DNA from: JAUVUV01 sp964548275
Lineage (GTDB): Bacteria > Gemmatimonadota > Glassbacteria > GWA2-58-10
DNA: 37,492 bases
Assembly (NCBI GenBank): GCA_964548275.1
Contig: CAZJQI010000043.1
Coordinates: 1 to 37,492, forward strand
Reading direction: 5' to 3'
This document shows positions 12,942 through 22,493 of the stretch, in pieces (positions within the stretch are counted from its first letter, which is position 1; each line of letters starts with the position of its first letter). A program made the translations under genes and the position numbers. The notes beneath the pieces were generated by a model. That model searched no databases, was not told where the DNA came from, and saw only the letters and a program-made list of their open reading frames with translations.

Positions 12942-13970
12942 GTGATGATAAAGGTCGGTGTTTACGGAGCCACAGGATATACCGGGATCGAGCTTGTCAG
13001 GATACTTCTCGGCCACCCCCAGGCGGAGCTTGCCTTTTTAACCACGAAGCCCTTCAAGGGCCAGAATTTCTCGGATGTATTTCCCGGAGCTCCCGAGTTG
13101 CGGCTATGCTCAACCGGGCAAGCCGATGCTGGAGCAGTGGATGCGATCTTTACCTGCCTTCCTCATACCATCGCGATGGAACTGATCAAGCGCATTTACC
13201 GCCCGGGGCTCAAGGTGATCGATTTGAGCGCGGATTTCCGTTTCGCAACTCCCCGGCACTACAAGCAATGGTACGGAGTCGAGCATCTCGCTCCTGAGCT
13301 TTTATCAAAGAGCGTCTACGGGCTTCCGGAATTTTTCCGGGAGGAAATCACCGGGTGCGAAATCGTGGGCAACCCGGGCTGTTATCCCACCTGCGCTCTT
13401 CTTGCACTGGGTCCGCTGGCTGAGGAGGGCCTGCTGCAAGATTCCGAGGTTATAATCGACGCCAAGGGCGGAGTCAGCGGCGCGGGTCGAAAGGCCTCAC
13501 TGAATACGCATTACGTTGAAGTGAACGAGAACCTGGTGCCCTACAAGATGGGACGGACCCACAGTCACGTGGGCGAGATGGAGCTGATACTTTCGCGGCT
13601 TGCCGGCAGGGAGCTCAAGGTGGCGTTCACACCCCAGCTCGCGCCTTTTTCGAGAGGGATTCTGGCAACGATTTACGTGCGCACGCAAATCAGCGCCGAG
13701 CAGCTCTGGGAGCTTTACTTCCGGACTTACGCCAACGAGCCTTTTGTCAAGGTCCTTGATATAGGCAAGCCCGCTCAACTGGCATATGTCCAGTACAACA
13801 ACGACTGCGTGATCGGTGTGCACGATATGGACGCAGGCCAGCTTGTGCTGATCAGTTCGGCTGTTGACAACCTGGTCAAAGGAGCGGCGGGACAGGCAGT
13901 GCAGAATTTCAACATTATGTTCGGCCTGGATGAAACCGCAGGGCTGACTACTGCAAGTGGAAGGATCTGA
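12942..13970 (+). CDS. argC: N-acetyl-gamma-glutamyl-phosphate reductase
   Basis: 342 aa. It catalyses NADPH reduction of N-acetylglutamyl-5-phosphate to the semialdehyde in arginine synthesis. An N-terminal Rossmann motif GVYGATGYTGIELVR and the active-site cysteine in GNPGCYPT are visible. It starts 22 bp after argR and its stop is 2 bases before argB ATG. Confidence 0.95.
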   Translation: MMIKVGVYGATGYTGIELVRILLGHPQAELAFLTTKPFKGQNFSDVFPGAPELRLCSTGQADAGAVDAIFTCLPHTIAMELIKRIYRPGLKVIDLSADFRFATPRHYKQWYGVEHLAPELLSKSVYGLPEFFREEITGCEIVGNPGCYPTCALLALGPLAEEGLLQDSEVIIDAKGGVSGAGRKASLNTHYVEVNENLVPYKMGRTHSHVGEMELILSRLAGRELKVAFTPQLAPFSRGILATIYVRTQISAEQLWELYFRTYANEPFVKVLDIGKPAQLAYVQYNNDCVIGVHDMDAGQLVLISSAVDNLVKGAAGQAVQNFNIMFGLDETAGLTTASGRI

Positions 13971-13972
13971 AA

Positions 13973-14740
13973 ATGGACTCTCAAGGTTTGATGGTTCTCA
14001 AAGTGGGGGGCGGCGAGGTGGGTCGACCCGAATTCCTGGAATCGCTGGCCAAACTTGTGGCCAGGATGCAAAGAAAGCCAGTGATTGTGCATGGCGGCGG
14101 CAGGGATATCGGAAAATATCTGGATCAGCTTGGAATCGAATCGAAATTCCACGAGGGGCTGCGTATCACTGATAAGGTAACAATCGAGGTGGTGGAGATG
14201 GTGCTTTCGGGGCTGGTCAACAAGCGGATCGTGGGGGCGCTGGTTGCTGCGAGAGTCAAGGCGCTTGGGATTTCCGGAAGAGACCTTCGGCTGGTCCGCG
14301 CCAGCAAGCTCGAAGCGGAAGTGGATCTGGGGCATGTGGGCGAGGCGCAGTGGGTGAATGCCCGGATAGTGGGAGAGTTGCTCGATCAGGGGTTCGTCCC
14401 GGTGATTTCGCCGGTAAGCCAGGATGCCAAGGGCACAGTGTTCAATATCAACGCAGACCACATGGCCAGGGCGGTTGCGGTGAGCCTGCGGGTCACCGAG
14501 CTGGTGTTCCTGAGCGACGTACCCTGTGTGTATGATGACGTGCACAAGATCGCTAAGCTGAACAGAAAATTGGCCGAACAACTGATTGAAACGCAGGTGA
14601 TCGGGGGCGGTATGGTTCCCAAGGTGCGCTCTGGAATCCAGGCCCTTGAGAAAGGCGTGAAAAGGGTTCTGATCACCGACCTGGAAGGTTTGGAGAATTA
14701 TCTCAATGGAAATATTACGGCAACAGTGATAACCCTCTGA
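13973..14740 (+). CDS. argB: Acetylglutamate kinase
   Basis: 255 aa, short form. Amino-acid kinase fold: KVGGG near the N-terminus, VIVHGGGRDI substrate loop, FHEGLRITD, FNINADHMA, FLSDVPCVYDD, and GGGMVPKV nucleotide site. It phosphorylates N-acetylglutamate. LysZ-type kinases are related, but the argC and argG/argH context favours ArgB. The arginine-sensitive N-terminal helix of long ArgB forms is absent. Confidence 0.92.
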   Translation: MDSQGLMVLKVGGGEVGRPEFLESLAKLVARMQRKPVIVHGGGRDIGKYLDQLGIESKFHEGLRITDKVTIEVVEMVLSGLVNKRIVGALVAARVKALGISGRDLRLVRASKLEAEVDLGHVGEAQWVNARIVGELLDQGFVPVISPVSQDAKGTVFNINADHMARAVAVSLRVTELVFLSDVPCVYDDVHKIAKLNRKLAEQLIETQVIGGGMVPKVRSGIQALEKGVKRVLITDLEGLENYLNGNITATVITL

Positions 14741-14784
14741 AATCAGCAGCGAAATTCAAAATATTTTCTCCTGGAGCGAGATCG

Positions 14785-16029
14785 ATGAAAAAGAAAGTTG
14801 ATAAAGTCGTGCTGGCCTATTCTGGCGGACTGGATACCTCGGTGATTATTCCCTGGCTGAAAGAGAATTACGAACGCTGCGAGGTGATCGCCTTCAGTGC
14901 GGATATCGGCCAGCGCGAGGATCTGACCGGCCTGGAGGAGAAGGCTGTCAACAGCGGTGCGAGTAAGTGTTATGTCAAGGACCTTCGCGAGGAATTCGTG
15001 ACCGACTACATCTGGCCGGTGCTCCGCAGCGGCGCGGTTTACGAGCGCAACTATCTGCTCGGCACCTCAATGGCTCGCCCGCTGATCGCCAAGTACATGG
15101 TGGCTGTTGCCGAGCAAGAAGGCGCGGATGCGGTGAGCCACGGGGCGACCGGCAAGGGCAACGACCAGGTGCGTTTCGAGCTGACAGTCAAAGCGCTGAG
15201 CCCGGCACTGAAAATAATTGCCCCGTGGCGTGAATGGCATATCCGCAGCCGCGAGGACGCGATTGACTACGCCAAGGCCCATAACATTCCAGTGGAGGCC
15301 ACCAAGGAGAAGATCTACAGCTTGGACGAGAACCTCTGGCACCTGAGCCATGAGGGAGGCGAGCTCGAGAATCCCTGGAACGAACCGGCAGAAGACATGT
15401 TCAAGCTCACTGTCTCGCCGGAGAAAGCGCCGGATAAGCCGACTTTTATTGAGCTGGAATTCGAGAAGGGAGTGCCGATGGCGATTGACGGCGAGAGGCT
15501 GCCGCCTGTGGAGCTGATTGAAAAGCTGAACGAACTCGGCGGCGCTAACGGTATCGGTCGGGTGGATATGGTGGAAAATCGCCTGGTAGGCATGAAAAGC
15601 CGCGGGGTGTACGAGACTCCCGGAGGATCGATACTCGTATTTGCCCTGCGGGAGCTCGAATCGATCACTCTCGACCGGGAAACCCTGGCCTGGAAAGACC
15701 TGGTGGCTCAGAAATACGCCCACATGACCTATAACGGCCAGTGGTTCACCTTGCTGAGAGAGCAACTGGACGCCTATATCGAAAAAGCCACACAGTTCGT
15801 GAGCGGCACGGTCCGGCTCAAACTCTACAAGGGCAATATCATCCCACTCGGCCGCAAGAGCCCTCACTCGCTTTACCGCGAGGAGTACGCTACTTTCGGC
15901 GAGGAGGATGTTTACAACCAGCACGATGCCGAGGGATTTATCAACATTTTCGGCCTTCCGCTGAAAGTGGAGGCGATTCTCGAACGCGAAGGCGCCCGGC
16001 CGAGTAAGAGGCGTGATTTCAAGAAATGA
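14785..16029 (+). CDS. argG: Argininosuccinate synthase
   Basis: 414 aa, usual size. The N-type ATP pyrophosphatase P-loop AYSGGLDTSV, GATGKGNDQVRFE and other family motifs are present. It joins citrulline and aspartate using ATP. Preceded by a GGAGCGAG site; argH follows after 17 bp. Confidence 0.96.
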   Translation: MKKKVDKVVLAYSGGLDTSVIIPWLKENYERCEVIAFSADIGQREDLTGLEEKAVNSGASKCYVKDLREEFVTDYIWPVLRSGAVYERNYLLGTSMARPLIAKYMVAVAEQEGADAVSHGATGKGNDQVRFELTVKALSPALKIIAPWREWHIRSREDAIDYAKAHNIPVEATKEKIYSLDENLWHLSHEGGELENPWNEPAEDMFKLTVSPEKAPDKPTFIELEFEKGVPMAIDGERLPPVELIEKLNELGGANGIGRVDMVENRLVGMKSRGVYETPGGSILVFALRELESITLDRETLAWKDLVAQKYAHMTYNGQWFTLLREQLDAYIEKATQFVSGTVRLKLYKGNIIPLGRKSPHSLYREEYATFGEEDVYNQHDAEGFINIFGLPLKVEAILEREGARPSKRRDFKK

Positions 16030-16046
16030 CGAGGTAACCTGATAAA

Positions 16047-17435
16047 ATGTCTGACAAGACTCAAAAACCCTGGGGAGGGAGATTCGCCGGGGAGATGGAC
16101 AAACTGATGGAGCAGTTCAATGCCTCGATCGGTTTCGACCTAAGGCTCTGGCGAGAGGATATTAACAGCAGCACGGCCTATGCCGAGGCCCTGGCCCGCG
16201 CCGGCGTGATCACCCACGAGGAGTGTAAAACCCTGCTCGATGGTCTCGGCCGCGTGGCAGCAGAGATCGAGTCGAGTCAGTTCGCCTGGAACGAGGCGGA
16301 CGAGGATATCCATATGGCTGTGGAGCGGAGGCTGGCCGAGATAGTGGGTCCGGTAGGCGGCAAAATTCACACAGGCCGCAGCCGCAACGACCAGGTGGCA
16401 ACAGATATGCGCCTGTGGTGCAAGGGGGCCACCGGCACAGTGCTTGAAAAACTCCGCAGCCTCCAGAGTGCTCTGCTCGAGCAGGCGCGCCCTCTGGTCA
16501 GGACCCTGATGCCCGGTTTTACGCACCTTCAGCAGGCCCAGGTGATCAGTGCGGCCCACTACCTGCTGTCATTTTTCTGGATGTTCGAGCGCGACCGGGA
16601 CCGGTTCCGGGACTTTGCAACACGGGCGGATGTTTTGCCGCTCGGCTCCGGGGCCCTGGCTGGCAGCGCGATAGAGATAGACCGCGAGTTTCTCGCCCGG
16701 CGGCTGGGCTTTGCTTCCGTGAGCCAGAATAGCCTGGACGCAGTGAGCGACCGGGATTTCGCTGTCGAGTTTATCGCTGCCGCCTCCCTTGCCATGATTC
16801 ATCTGTCGCGCCTGGCTGAGGATTTGATTATTTACTCGAGTGCGGGCTATAGATTTATCGAGTTGAGCGAGGCTTTCACCACCGGCAGCAGCCTGATGCC
16901 GCAGAAAAAAAACCCGGACTCGCTGGAGCTGGTGCGCGGCAAAACAGGCCGCGTGATCGGAGATCTGACAGGTTTTCTGACCACGCTAAAGGGCCTTCCT
17001 TCGACTTACAACAAGGACCTTCAGGAGGACAAGGAACCGCTTTTTGACTCTTTCGATACTCTGGTGAACTCCCTGGCAGTGACCACCGGAGTGGCGGCTA
17101 CCATGAAATTGAACACCGAGGCAATGTCCTCCTGCCTGGACGATTCTCTTCTGGCGACCGACCTGGCCGACTACCTGGTGGGCAAGGGGCTTCCGTTCCG
17201 CCAGGCCCACAAAGTGGTGGGCAAACTGGTGCGCGAATGCGAGACTCGCGGCACAAGCCTGAAAGACCTTCCTCTGGATGTATATACCTCAGCAAGCGAG
17301 CTTTTTGCCGAGGATGTAAAAAAGGTGCTCGATTTCTCCGCTTCTCTGGCCAGCCGCAAATCACACGGCGGAACCGCCCCTGAAGCGGTCGAGGAGCAGA
17401 TCAGTCAGGCAGAGCGGGCACTGGCTGCCGAATAA
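16047..17435 (+). CDS. argH: Argininosuccinate lyase
   Basis: 462 aa. It splits argininosuccinate to arginine and fumarate. Fumarase/aspartase superfamily signature GSSLMPQKKNP, HTGRSRNDQVATD and GFTHLQQAQ are present. Last gene of the operon, followed by a terminator at 17464. argJ, argD and argF/argK are not in the window, so other loci must supply those steps. Confidence 0.96.
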   Translation: MSDKTQKPWGGRFAGEMDKLMEQFNASIGFDLRLWREDINSSTAYAEALARAGVITHEECKTLLDGLGRVAAEIESSQFAWNEADEDIHMAVERRLAEIVGPVGGKIHTGRSRNDQVATDMRLWCKGATGTVLEKLRSLQSALLEQARPLVRTLMPGFTHLQQAQVISAAHYLLSFFWMFERDRDRFRDFATRADVLPLGSGALAGSAIEIDREFLARRLGFASVSQNSLDAVSDRDFAVEFIAAASLAMIHLSRLAEDLIIYSSAGYRFIELSEAFTTGSSLMPQKKNPDSLELVRGKTGRVIGDLTGFLTTLKGLPSTYNKDLQEDKEPLFDSFDTLVNSLAVTTGVAATMKLNTEAMSSCLDDSLLATDLADYLVGKGLPFRQAHKVVGKLVRECETRGTSLKDLPLDVYTSASELFAEDVKKVLDFSASLASRKSHGGTAPEAVEEQISQAERALAAE

Positions 17436-17463
17436 AATATAGATAATCCGCTTGGGTGGAAAA

Positions 17464-17494
17464 GGCAGGGTTGCAGGTTCAACCCTGTCTTTTC
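17464..17494 (+). terminator. Terminator of the arg operon
   Basis: Ten-bp stem (GGCAGGGTTG 17464-17473 with CAACCCTGTC 17480-17489, one G-T pair), 6-base loop, T-rich tail, 28 bp after argH. Confidence 0.85.
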
Positions 17495-17622
17495 TTCTTT
17501 ATCGAGTTCCCGCAACACAACGCTTGAATCAGACAGAAAGCAATGGTACTATCATGGACAGTGGAAGAAAAGGATGTAGTTCATCCGGGAGTTAAATTGC
17601 CAATCAAATCCGGAGAGTTCAA

Positions 17623-18942
17623 ATGAAGCGCCGCCAGTTTTTCCGTACCTCCGCCGGGTTTTCGGCCACACTTCTGATGCCCGGTTTATGGTCCTGCCAG
17701 CGTCCGGTATCTGGCAAGAAAAGCTTCGATTTCAAGCCATACGCTGACAGTGAAACTCTGGTACCGGTGACCCAGGTGACACCTGAGGATGGGTATTACG
17801 TGCATACGTACTATGATATTTGCTCGTTAAGTCCCTCTCAGCGATTCCTGGCCGTTACCCGGCTTCCCTACCAGGACAGGATTCCGGCCCTGGGAGACTG
17901 TGATACCGCAGATGTCTGCGTGATCGACCTTCAAGAGCGGACAATCGAAACAGTGTATTCCACCAGAAGCTGGGGTTTCCAGGTGGGAGCCAATCTGAAC
18001 TGGGGGGCAACGGACAGGAATCTCTATACGAACGATGTGATCGAAGGCGTAGCCGTGTGCGTGGGAATCGACCTCGAAACAGACAGGGCAGTCGCGTATG
18101 CAGGCCCGATGTACCATATCGCTCCTGATGAGTCCTGCGTGGTAGCCTTTCCGCTCGAACTGCTCAATATCACCCAGCAAGGGTATGGGGTTCCCAGCGA
18201 AGAACCGGATAATCCGCGAAAGCTGCCTCCCGGAGCTGCGGATGATGAAGGGGTCTGGAGAACGGATTTGAAAACAGGCGAAAAGCGCTTGCTTTACAGT
18301 CTGGCGGATGTGGCTGCCGGGATTCCAGAGCCATCGCCCAAAGAGGGAGGCACATTCTATTTCTGGCATACCAAATTCAACAGGCAGGGAACCCGTCTTA
18401 TGCAGGTCCTGCGCTGCCTTTTTCCGGACGGCTGGGGACGTGAAAATGCAATGGTTTTCACCTTGAATGCCGATGGCAGCAATATCCAGCATACACCGAG
18501 CAATCCAGTGTGGGGGCAGAGGGGCGGCCATCCGAACTGGCACCCGGACGGGGAGCACCTGATCAGGAACCTCAGGCCGGATGGTAAAAGCTTGCGTTTC
18601 TGCAAAATTCGCTACGATGGCAGCCAAGTGAGGGTATTAAGTGAAAAGTTCACCGGGGGAGGGCATCCGACTGTGGAGCCGAGAGAGAGGTTCTGTATTA
18701 CGGATGAATTTCCTTTTGACACCGTGCAGAAAGTTTCCATTCGGCTGATCGACCTGGTAGCCGAGGAAGAGATGTCCGTTTGTACTTTACCTACCCTGAA
18801 AAGAGAGGGGCTGAAACATTCGGCTATTCGCCTTGACGGGCACCCTTTCTGGAGCCGGGACTATAAAAAAACTTTCTTCCAGGCCGCCCCCAAAGGAGCG
18901 CGGCAGATATTCATGGCGGACTTGAGCGAAATTGTTGCCTGA
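17623..18942 (+). CDS. Tat-exported lipoprotein with TolB/oligogalacturonate-lyase-like beta-propeller
   Basis: 439 aa. The N-terminus MKRRQFFRTSAGF is a twin-arginine signal followed by a lipobox-like GLWSC. The rest shows WD40-like blades: SPSQRFLAVTR, WGQRGGHPNWHPDGEHLI, and a C-terminal blade near SRDYKKTFFQA. Related sequences include oligogalacturonate lyases and TolB-like periplasmic propellers; the His-rich GGHPNWHPDG turn resembles that group. Enzymatic role is uncertain. RBS GGAGAG lies before the ATG. Monocistronic, convergent with the TPR gene. Confidence 0.75.
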   Translation: MKRRQFFRTSAGFSATLLMPGLWSCQRPVSGKKSFDFKPYADSETLVPVTQVTPEDGYYVHTYYDICSLSPSQRFLAVTRLPYQDRIPALGDCDTADVCVIDLQERTIETVYSTRSWGFQVGANLNWGATDRNLYTNDVIEGVAVCVGIDLETDRAVAYAGPMYHIAPDESCVVAFPLELLNITQQGYGVPSEEPDNPRKLPPGAADDEGVWRTDLKTGEKRLLYSLADVAAGIPEPSPKEGGTFYFWHTKFNRQGTRLMQVLRCLFPDGWGRENAMVFTLNADGSNIQHTPSNPVWGQRGGHPNWHPDGEHLIRNLRPDGKSLRFCKIRYDGSQVRVLSEKFTGGGHPTVEPRERFCITDEFPFDTVQKVSIRLIDLVAEEEMSVCTLPTLKREGLKHSAIRLDGHPFWSRDYKKTFFQAAPKGARQIFMADLSEIVA

Positions 18943-18962
18943 CAGGCTGCGGAAGCCGTGCC

Positions 18963-19658
18963 TCAGTTTCCTTGAGTAGCTGAAGTTGCTTTGGCGAGCA
19001 TTTCGGCCTTGAGTTCGATAATCTCCCCGGTACGTGGATTGTCCGGGTAATCCACGATAATACGGTCCATCAGTTCAAGAGCCTCTGCATTTTTACCGGC
19101 CAGGGAAAGTACACGGCTGTAGTCTCTGATGATCTCGATTTTCTGGTAATCGTATGAAGTGATTTCGAGGGCCTGGCGGTAGGACTCGATTGCCTGGTCC
19201 AGGTTTTTCAGCTGCTCGTGGGTTGCGGCCAGCCCGGTCAGGCAGTTAACCATCAGGGGATCCTCAGCTGAAAGCACGTCCCGGCACTGTTCAAACCGCT
19301 CGAGGGCCTGATCGTATTCACCGGCTTTGTAATAGGAGTCGCCGGCAAAGAAAGCCGCCTTCTCTGCATCGGGGGTGCCGGAATAATCCTCGGCCAGCTT
19401 TTCGAAATCAGCCGCCGCCAGAGAATACTGCCCGTTCATCAAAAGTGCCTGGGCCTGGAAAAGGGCGAGCGAGGCCGCCTCGGCACGCTCCAGGCGATAA
19501 TTGACAAAAAGCCAGACCAGTCCAGTCAGGGCGATTACGCCCACGAAGCTTATGATGATCCTGGTCAGGTTTTCCTGGATGAAATGCCCTGCCTCGAATG
19601 CTGAGGAGACAAAGGCGTCCTCCTTGAGTTTTTTCTTGGTGATTCTTTTCCTGCCCAT
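18963..19658 (-). CDS. TPR membrane protein
   Basis: 231 aa. A basic N-terminus, one transmembrane helix (IIISFVGVIALTGLVWLFV, about 34-52), then tetratricopeptide repeats: LMNGQYSLAAADFEKLAEDY, AFFAGDSYYKAGEYDQALER, and LDQAIESYRQALEI. The layout resembles YfgM-type or outer-membrane-assembly TPR proteins that act at the periplasmic face. AAGGAG site before the ATG. Its stop is 20 bp from that of the propeller gene. Confidence 0.8.
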   Translation of the reverse strand: MGRKRITKKKLKEDAFVSSAFEAGHFIQENLTRIIISFVGVIALTGLVWLFVNYRLERAEAASLALFQAQALLMNGQYSLAAADFEKLAEDYSGTPDAEKAAFFAGDSYYKAGEYDQALERFEQCRDVLSAEDPLMVNCLTGLAATHEQLKNLDQAIESYRQALEITSYDYQKIEIIRDYSRVLSLAGKNAEALELMDRIIVDYPDNPRTGEIIELKAEMLAKATSATQGN

Positions 19659-19820
19659 TAAAGCCTGCTCCTTTTCACTAAATGGGCGGTTTATTTCTCC
19701 CGCACAGGCGCAACTGATTTTTCACTAAGGCATAACGACAGAAAATATAACAACAATCTTGCGGATAGGCAAGCTGGTTTAAAGGGTTAGGGAAAATGAT
19801 TTTGTTGGCATAAATGCTAT

Positions 19821-22241
19821 TCACGGCCTTATTACCAGTTTCCTGCCGCTGTTGTTTTCCACAGTTATCGAATATCCTGCAGGAGCGTGAGCGCGGTAAC
19901 AGATGTTTTGCCCCTCTTTCCACCATTCGAGAAAAATCTCGCCCTCAGGTGAGGGCAGGCCTCCGGTGCACCAGTCCAGATCGAGATCGGAGAACCGCAG
20001 AGCGATCTTTTTCCCTACCGGATCGACCCTGTAAATTCCCAGTGCATCCCTGTTCAGAACGCGCACGATATGCGAGGCGAACCCGTGGTTGCAGCTTGAG
20101 CTTGCGCCGTCGAACTCCCAAAGAGTGCCGGTGCGCTCTGCCATGGGAAGGTAATACTGGATAGCCTCTTCGAGGAGCTGGCGGCAGAGGCCGTTGCGGG
20201 AGAGCACCTCCAGGCGCAGCATTTTGCCGATAAAGGGGGCAGCCTCGTGCACCTCGGGGAAAACGCCCGTGCGCCCTCGTTTCGGGCCGAATTCTTTGCA
20301 CAATTTGTCCCAGAGTGCCGGATGTGAATCAGGGTCTGCAGCGTTGAAAAAGAAGGCAAAATACTGGCAGACCTCGCTGCGGTTGCGGGTTCGTTTGAGC
20401 CTGCCCCACTTTCTCAGGGCGTTGTCCACGAAAAATTCACTGTCGAAAGATTTTACAGCAGTTGCCTTCCTCACCTTTTCGCCCTCTGAGGAAAGCTCCG
20501 GCAGATCGTACATCCTGCCCGCTGCCTCGAGGGCGGCGGCAAAAAGCATACTGGTCGGGTAGTTCAGATCCTGGACGAACTTGTTCGCCTCCGACCACTC
20601 GATAAAAACCCAGCTTTCGAGTTTTTCCAGAAGGCCGTCGCTGTTTTTGAACTTCTCGAAATAGTCGAACAGGGAGAGGACTTTCGGCCTTGCGGCTTGC
20701 ACAGTGGCCCGGTCGCCGCTGCGGGCGAGGTATTCCTCGAGCTGGATTACAAACCAGAGCGCCCAGTTGGGTATGAAAGTGCCGCTGTAGTGGTCGGCCG
20801 GGTAGCACATGGGGAGCATTCCCGCAGGCAGGTGCTCGAAACGTTCGGGCAGGAGGAAATTTTCGAAAAAGGTGCGCTCGATATCCGTGTTGCCGCAGAG
20901 GTCGAATGCGGCACGGGCGGAAAAGTAGCTGTCGCAGAGCCAGCCGGCGCGCTCTCTGGAGGGACAGTCCATGAAAATATCGAGCGCGTTCTGGCGGAAA
21001 GTCTCACGGCCTGCCTCGTAGAGACTGTTGAGCCGGCGGTCACTGGAGGCGAAATGGGCGCGCCGTGCCTGGGGATTGGCGAGTTCCCGGAGATGGATGC
21101 TCTCTATCTCGCATTCTCCCTCCAGAAGAATGAACTTGATAAATTTTAGCGTATACGGCTCGAAAGATTCGATCTCGTAAAGGCCGGGAGGCATTTCATA
21201 GCTTATCACGTTGGCGCAGTTGAGTCGCTTGAAATCGACATCGCCGCGGGTGAGAATTTCATCGAAAGTGATAAAAAGCCTTGCCTTTTTATGCACCGTG
21301 AGCCTGGCCCCGATAAACCCGGTGAGATTGGTGCCGAAATCCAGAATGTGATATGAATTGCCTGCCAGATGGAGCCTGTCCCTGCTGCTGGAGAAGGTGC
21401 GGCCGATCTCCTGTAGGCTGCTGGTGGCGATCCTCTGGAGTTGGATCGTGGGGATCACCTCCAGTTCGTTTTCAGGGAAACCGCCAAGACCGGGGCCGAT
21501 ACTGGTGAGAGATCTGTCCCGCCAGAGTTTGCCGGCTTTCACCCCGGTTTGGACCCTGCCGCATGAAACATTCCAGACCGGCTGGCGCAGAGCATACAAA
21601 GGATAAGGCACCCTGCGAGGCAGGAGTTTCTTATCCGGGAGGATTGCGCATGCTGTTTTGTCCAGCGGCGCGCCGTGTTTTTTGCGCCAGGTGTCGAATC
21701 CGGGCTTGAGGCGGTAGGCCTCGATAAACGTGCGCTGGACACTGTAGCGCTGAACCTTTCTGATACGATAATCGAGAATGCAGGCCTCGAATTCCGGCTC
21801 TCCGGTTGCGGCCAGCACCCGGCAGCCTGCCAGAATCTCCGCCTGAAGGAATGAAGGCTGGTCGAGCAGGTAGTAGCTGTTGATATTGTATCCGGCGATT
21901 TCGATTGCCAGCAGGTTTTTGCCGGAATGGAGCTTATCTGTCAGATCCAGTTCATCGACACGGAAATAGCCGTGCGGGCCCCTGGCCGGGCCGTGGCCGC
22001 AGAATTCACTGTTGATAAAAACGCGATAGAGGCTCGAGCCGGCCAGGCGCAGGATGACTTTTTCTCCTGGCGGAGCCTTGAAGGCGGCCCTGAACCCGAC
22101 AAAGAGATTTTTCTCGCGCTCGTGGCCCTGCGGCCAGACCGGTTTTGCCTGGATGAATTGGGCTGCCTGTGATGGCTGGTTCATAAGAAGAATAAGCAAT
22201 AAAAGGAGAAAACTGATTCCGGAAAACCTGTAAAAATACAT
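19821..22241 (-). CDS. Secreted GH78-like alpha-L-rhamnosidase
   Basis: 806 aa with a cleavable signal peptide (SFLLLLLILLMNQPSQA). N-terminal beta-sandwich domains (FINSEFCGHGPARGPHGYFR) precede an (alpha/alpha)6 catalytic domain with the GH78 hallmark MDCPSRERAGW, whose Glu is a candidate catalytic residue. A C-terminal beta-domain with SPEGEIFLEWW follows. GH78 enzymes remove terminal rhamnose from pectin, ulvan or glycosides. ATG 22241 has an AGGGGA site. The structured element at 22261-22470 lies immediately upstream, in the expected 5' region. Confidence 0.8.
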   Translation of the reverse strand: MYFYRFSGISFLLLLLILLMNQPSQAAQFIQAKPVWPQGHEREKNLFVGFRAAFKAPPGEKVILRLAGSSLYRVFINSEFCGHGPARGPHGYFRVDELDLTDKLHSGKNLLAIEIAGYNINSYYLLDQPSFLQAEILAGCRVLAATGEPEFEACILDYRIRKVQRYSVQRTFIEAYRLKPGFDTWRKKHGAPLDKTACAILPDKKLLPRRVPYPLYALRQPVWNVSCGRVQTGVKAGKLWRDRSLTSIGPGLGGFPENELEVIPTIQLQRIATSSLQEIGRTFSSSRDRLHLAGNSYHILDFGTNLTGFIGARLTVHKKARLFITFDEILTRGDVDFKRLNCANVISYEMPPGLYEIESFEPYTLKFIKFILLEGECEIESIHLRELANPQARRAHFASSDRRLNSLYEAGRETFRQNALDIFMDCPSRERAGWLCDSYFSARAAFDLCGNTDIERTFFENFLLPERFEHLPAGMLPMCYPADHYSGTFIPNWALWFVIQLEEYLARSGDRATVQAARPKVLSLFDYFEKFKNSDGLLEKLESWVFIEWSEANKFVQDLNYPTSMLFAAALEAAGRMYDLPELSSEGEKVRKATAVKSFDSEFFVDNALRKWGRLKRTRNRSEVCQYFAFFFNAADPDSHPALWDKLCKEFGPKRGRTGVFPEVHEAAPFIGKMLRLEVLSRNGLCRQLLEEAIQYYLPMAERTGTLWEFDGASSSCNHGFASHIVRVLNRDALGIYRVDPVGKKIALRFSDLDLDWCTGGLPSPEGEIFLEWWKEGQNICYRAHAPAGYSITVENNSGRKLVIRP

Positions 22242-22260
22242 TTTAATTCCCCTAGAATTG

Positions 22261-22470
22261 ACCCGGATTATTCATGAAACCCAGATCTTGACAGGTCTAA
22301 TCACGTGTTTTCAGTTTTTCATCAGCTACCGAGGGAGGGGGGCGGCGGCTGTGCGACTTGGGTCGCACAGACCGTTGTGCTTTTGCACAACGGCGCGCAT
22401 TTCATGCGCCCGCCGCCCCCCAGGCCACGGGGAAACATAACATCTTACTAATTTTATGAATAATCCGGGT
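22261..22470. mobile_element. 210-bp MITE-like element with terminal inverted repeats
   Basis: The left end ACCCGGATTATTCATGAAA (22261-22279) and the right end TTTTATGAATAATCCGGGT (22452-22470) are inverted repeats matching at 18 of 19 positions. The interior has no ORF but contains the cloverleaf at 22337-22421. Flanking bases give at best an imperfect 4-bp duplication (TTGA/TTAA, if the leading A is excluded from the repeat). Size, repeats and lack of coding suggest a non-autonomous transposable element; copy number cannot be judged from one window. Confidence 0.65.
22337..22421. repeat. Cloverleaf-forming sequence (12-bp closing stem, three hairpins)
   Basis: Closing stem GGGGGGCGGCGG (22337-22348) with CCGCCGCCCCCC (22410-22421). 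Inside: hairpin 1, 9 bp (22349-22357/22362-22370); hairpin 2, 9 bp (22372-22380/22385-22393); hairpin 3, 6 bp (22395-22400/22404-22409). Loops are 4, 4 and 3 bases. Only A22371 and C22394 are unpaired at the junction. All stems are perfect Watson-Crick. Confidence 0.9.
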
Positions 22471-22493
22471 TAAGTTGTTTTCAACTCGAAGAT

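Noticed and set aside
13973..14740. LysZ/LysW-type kinase of lysine synthesis
   Set aside because: Sequence is compatible, but argC before it and argG/argH after it without a lysW gene favour ArgB.
15067..15924. Long minus-strand open frame opposite argG
   Set aside because: It is the antisense shadow of a GC-rich, fully recognisable argG; no family features.
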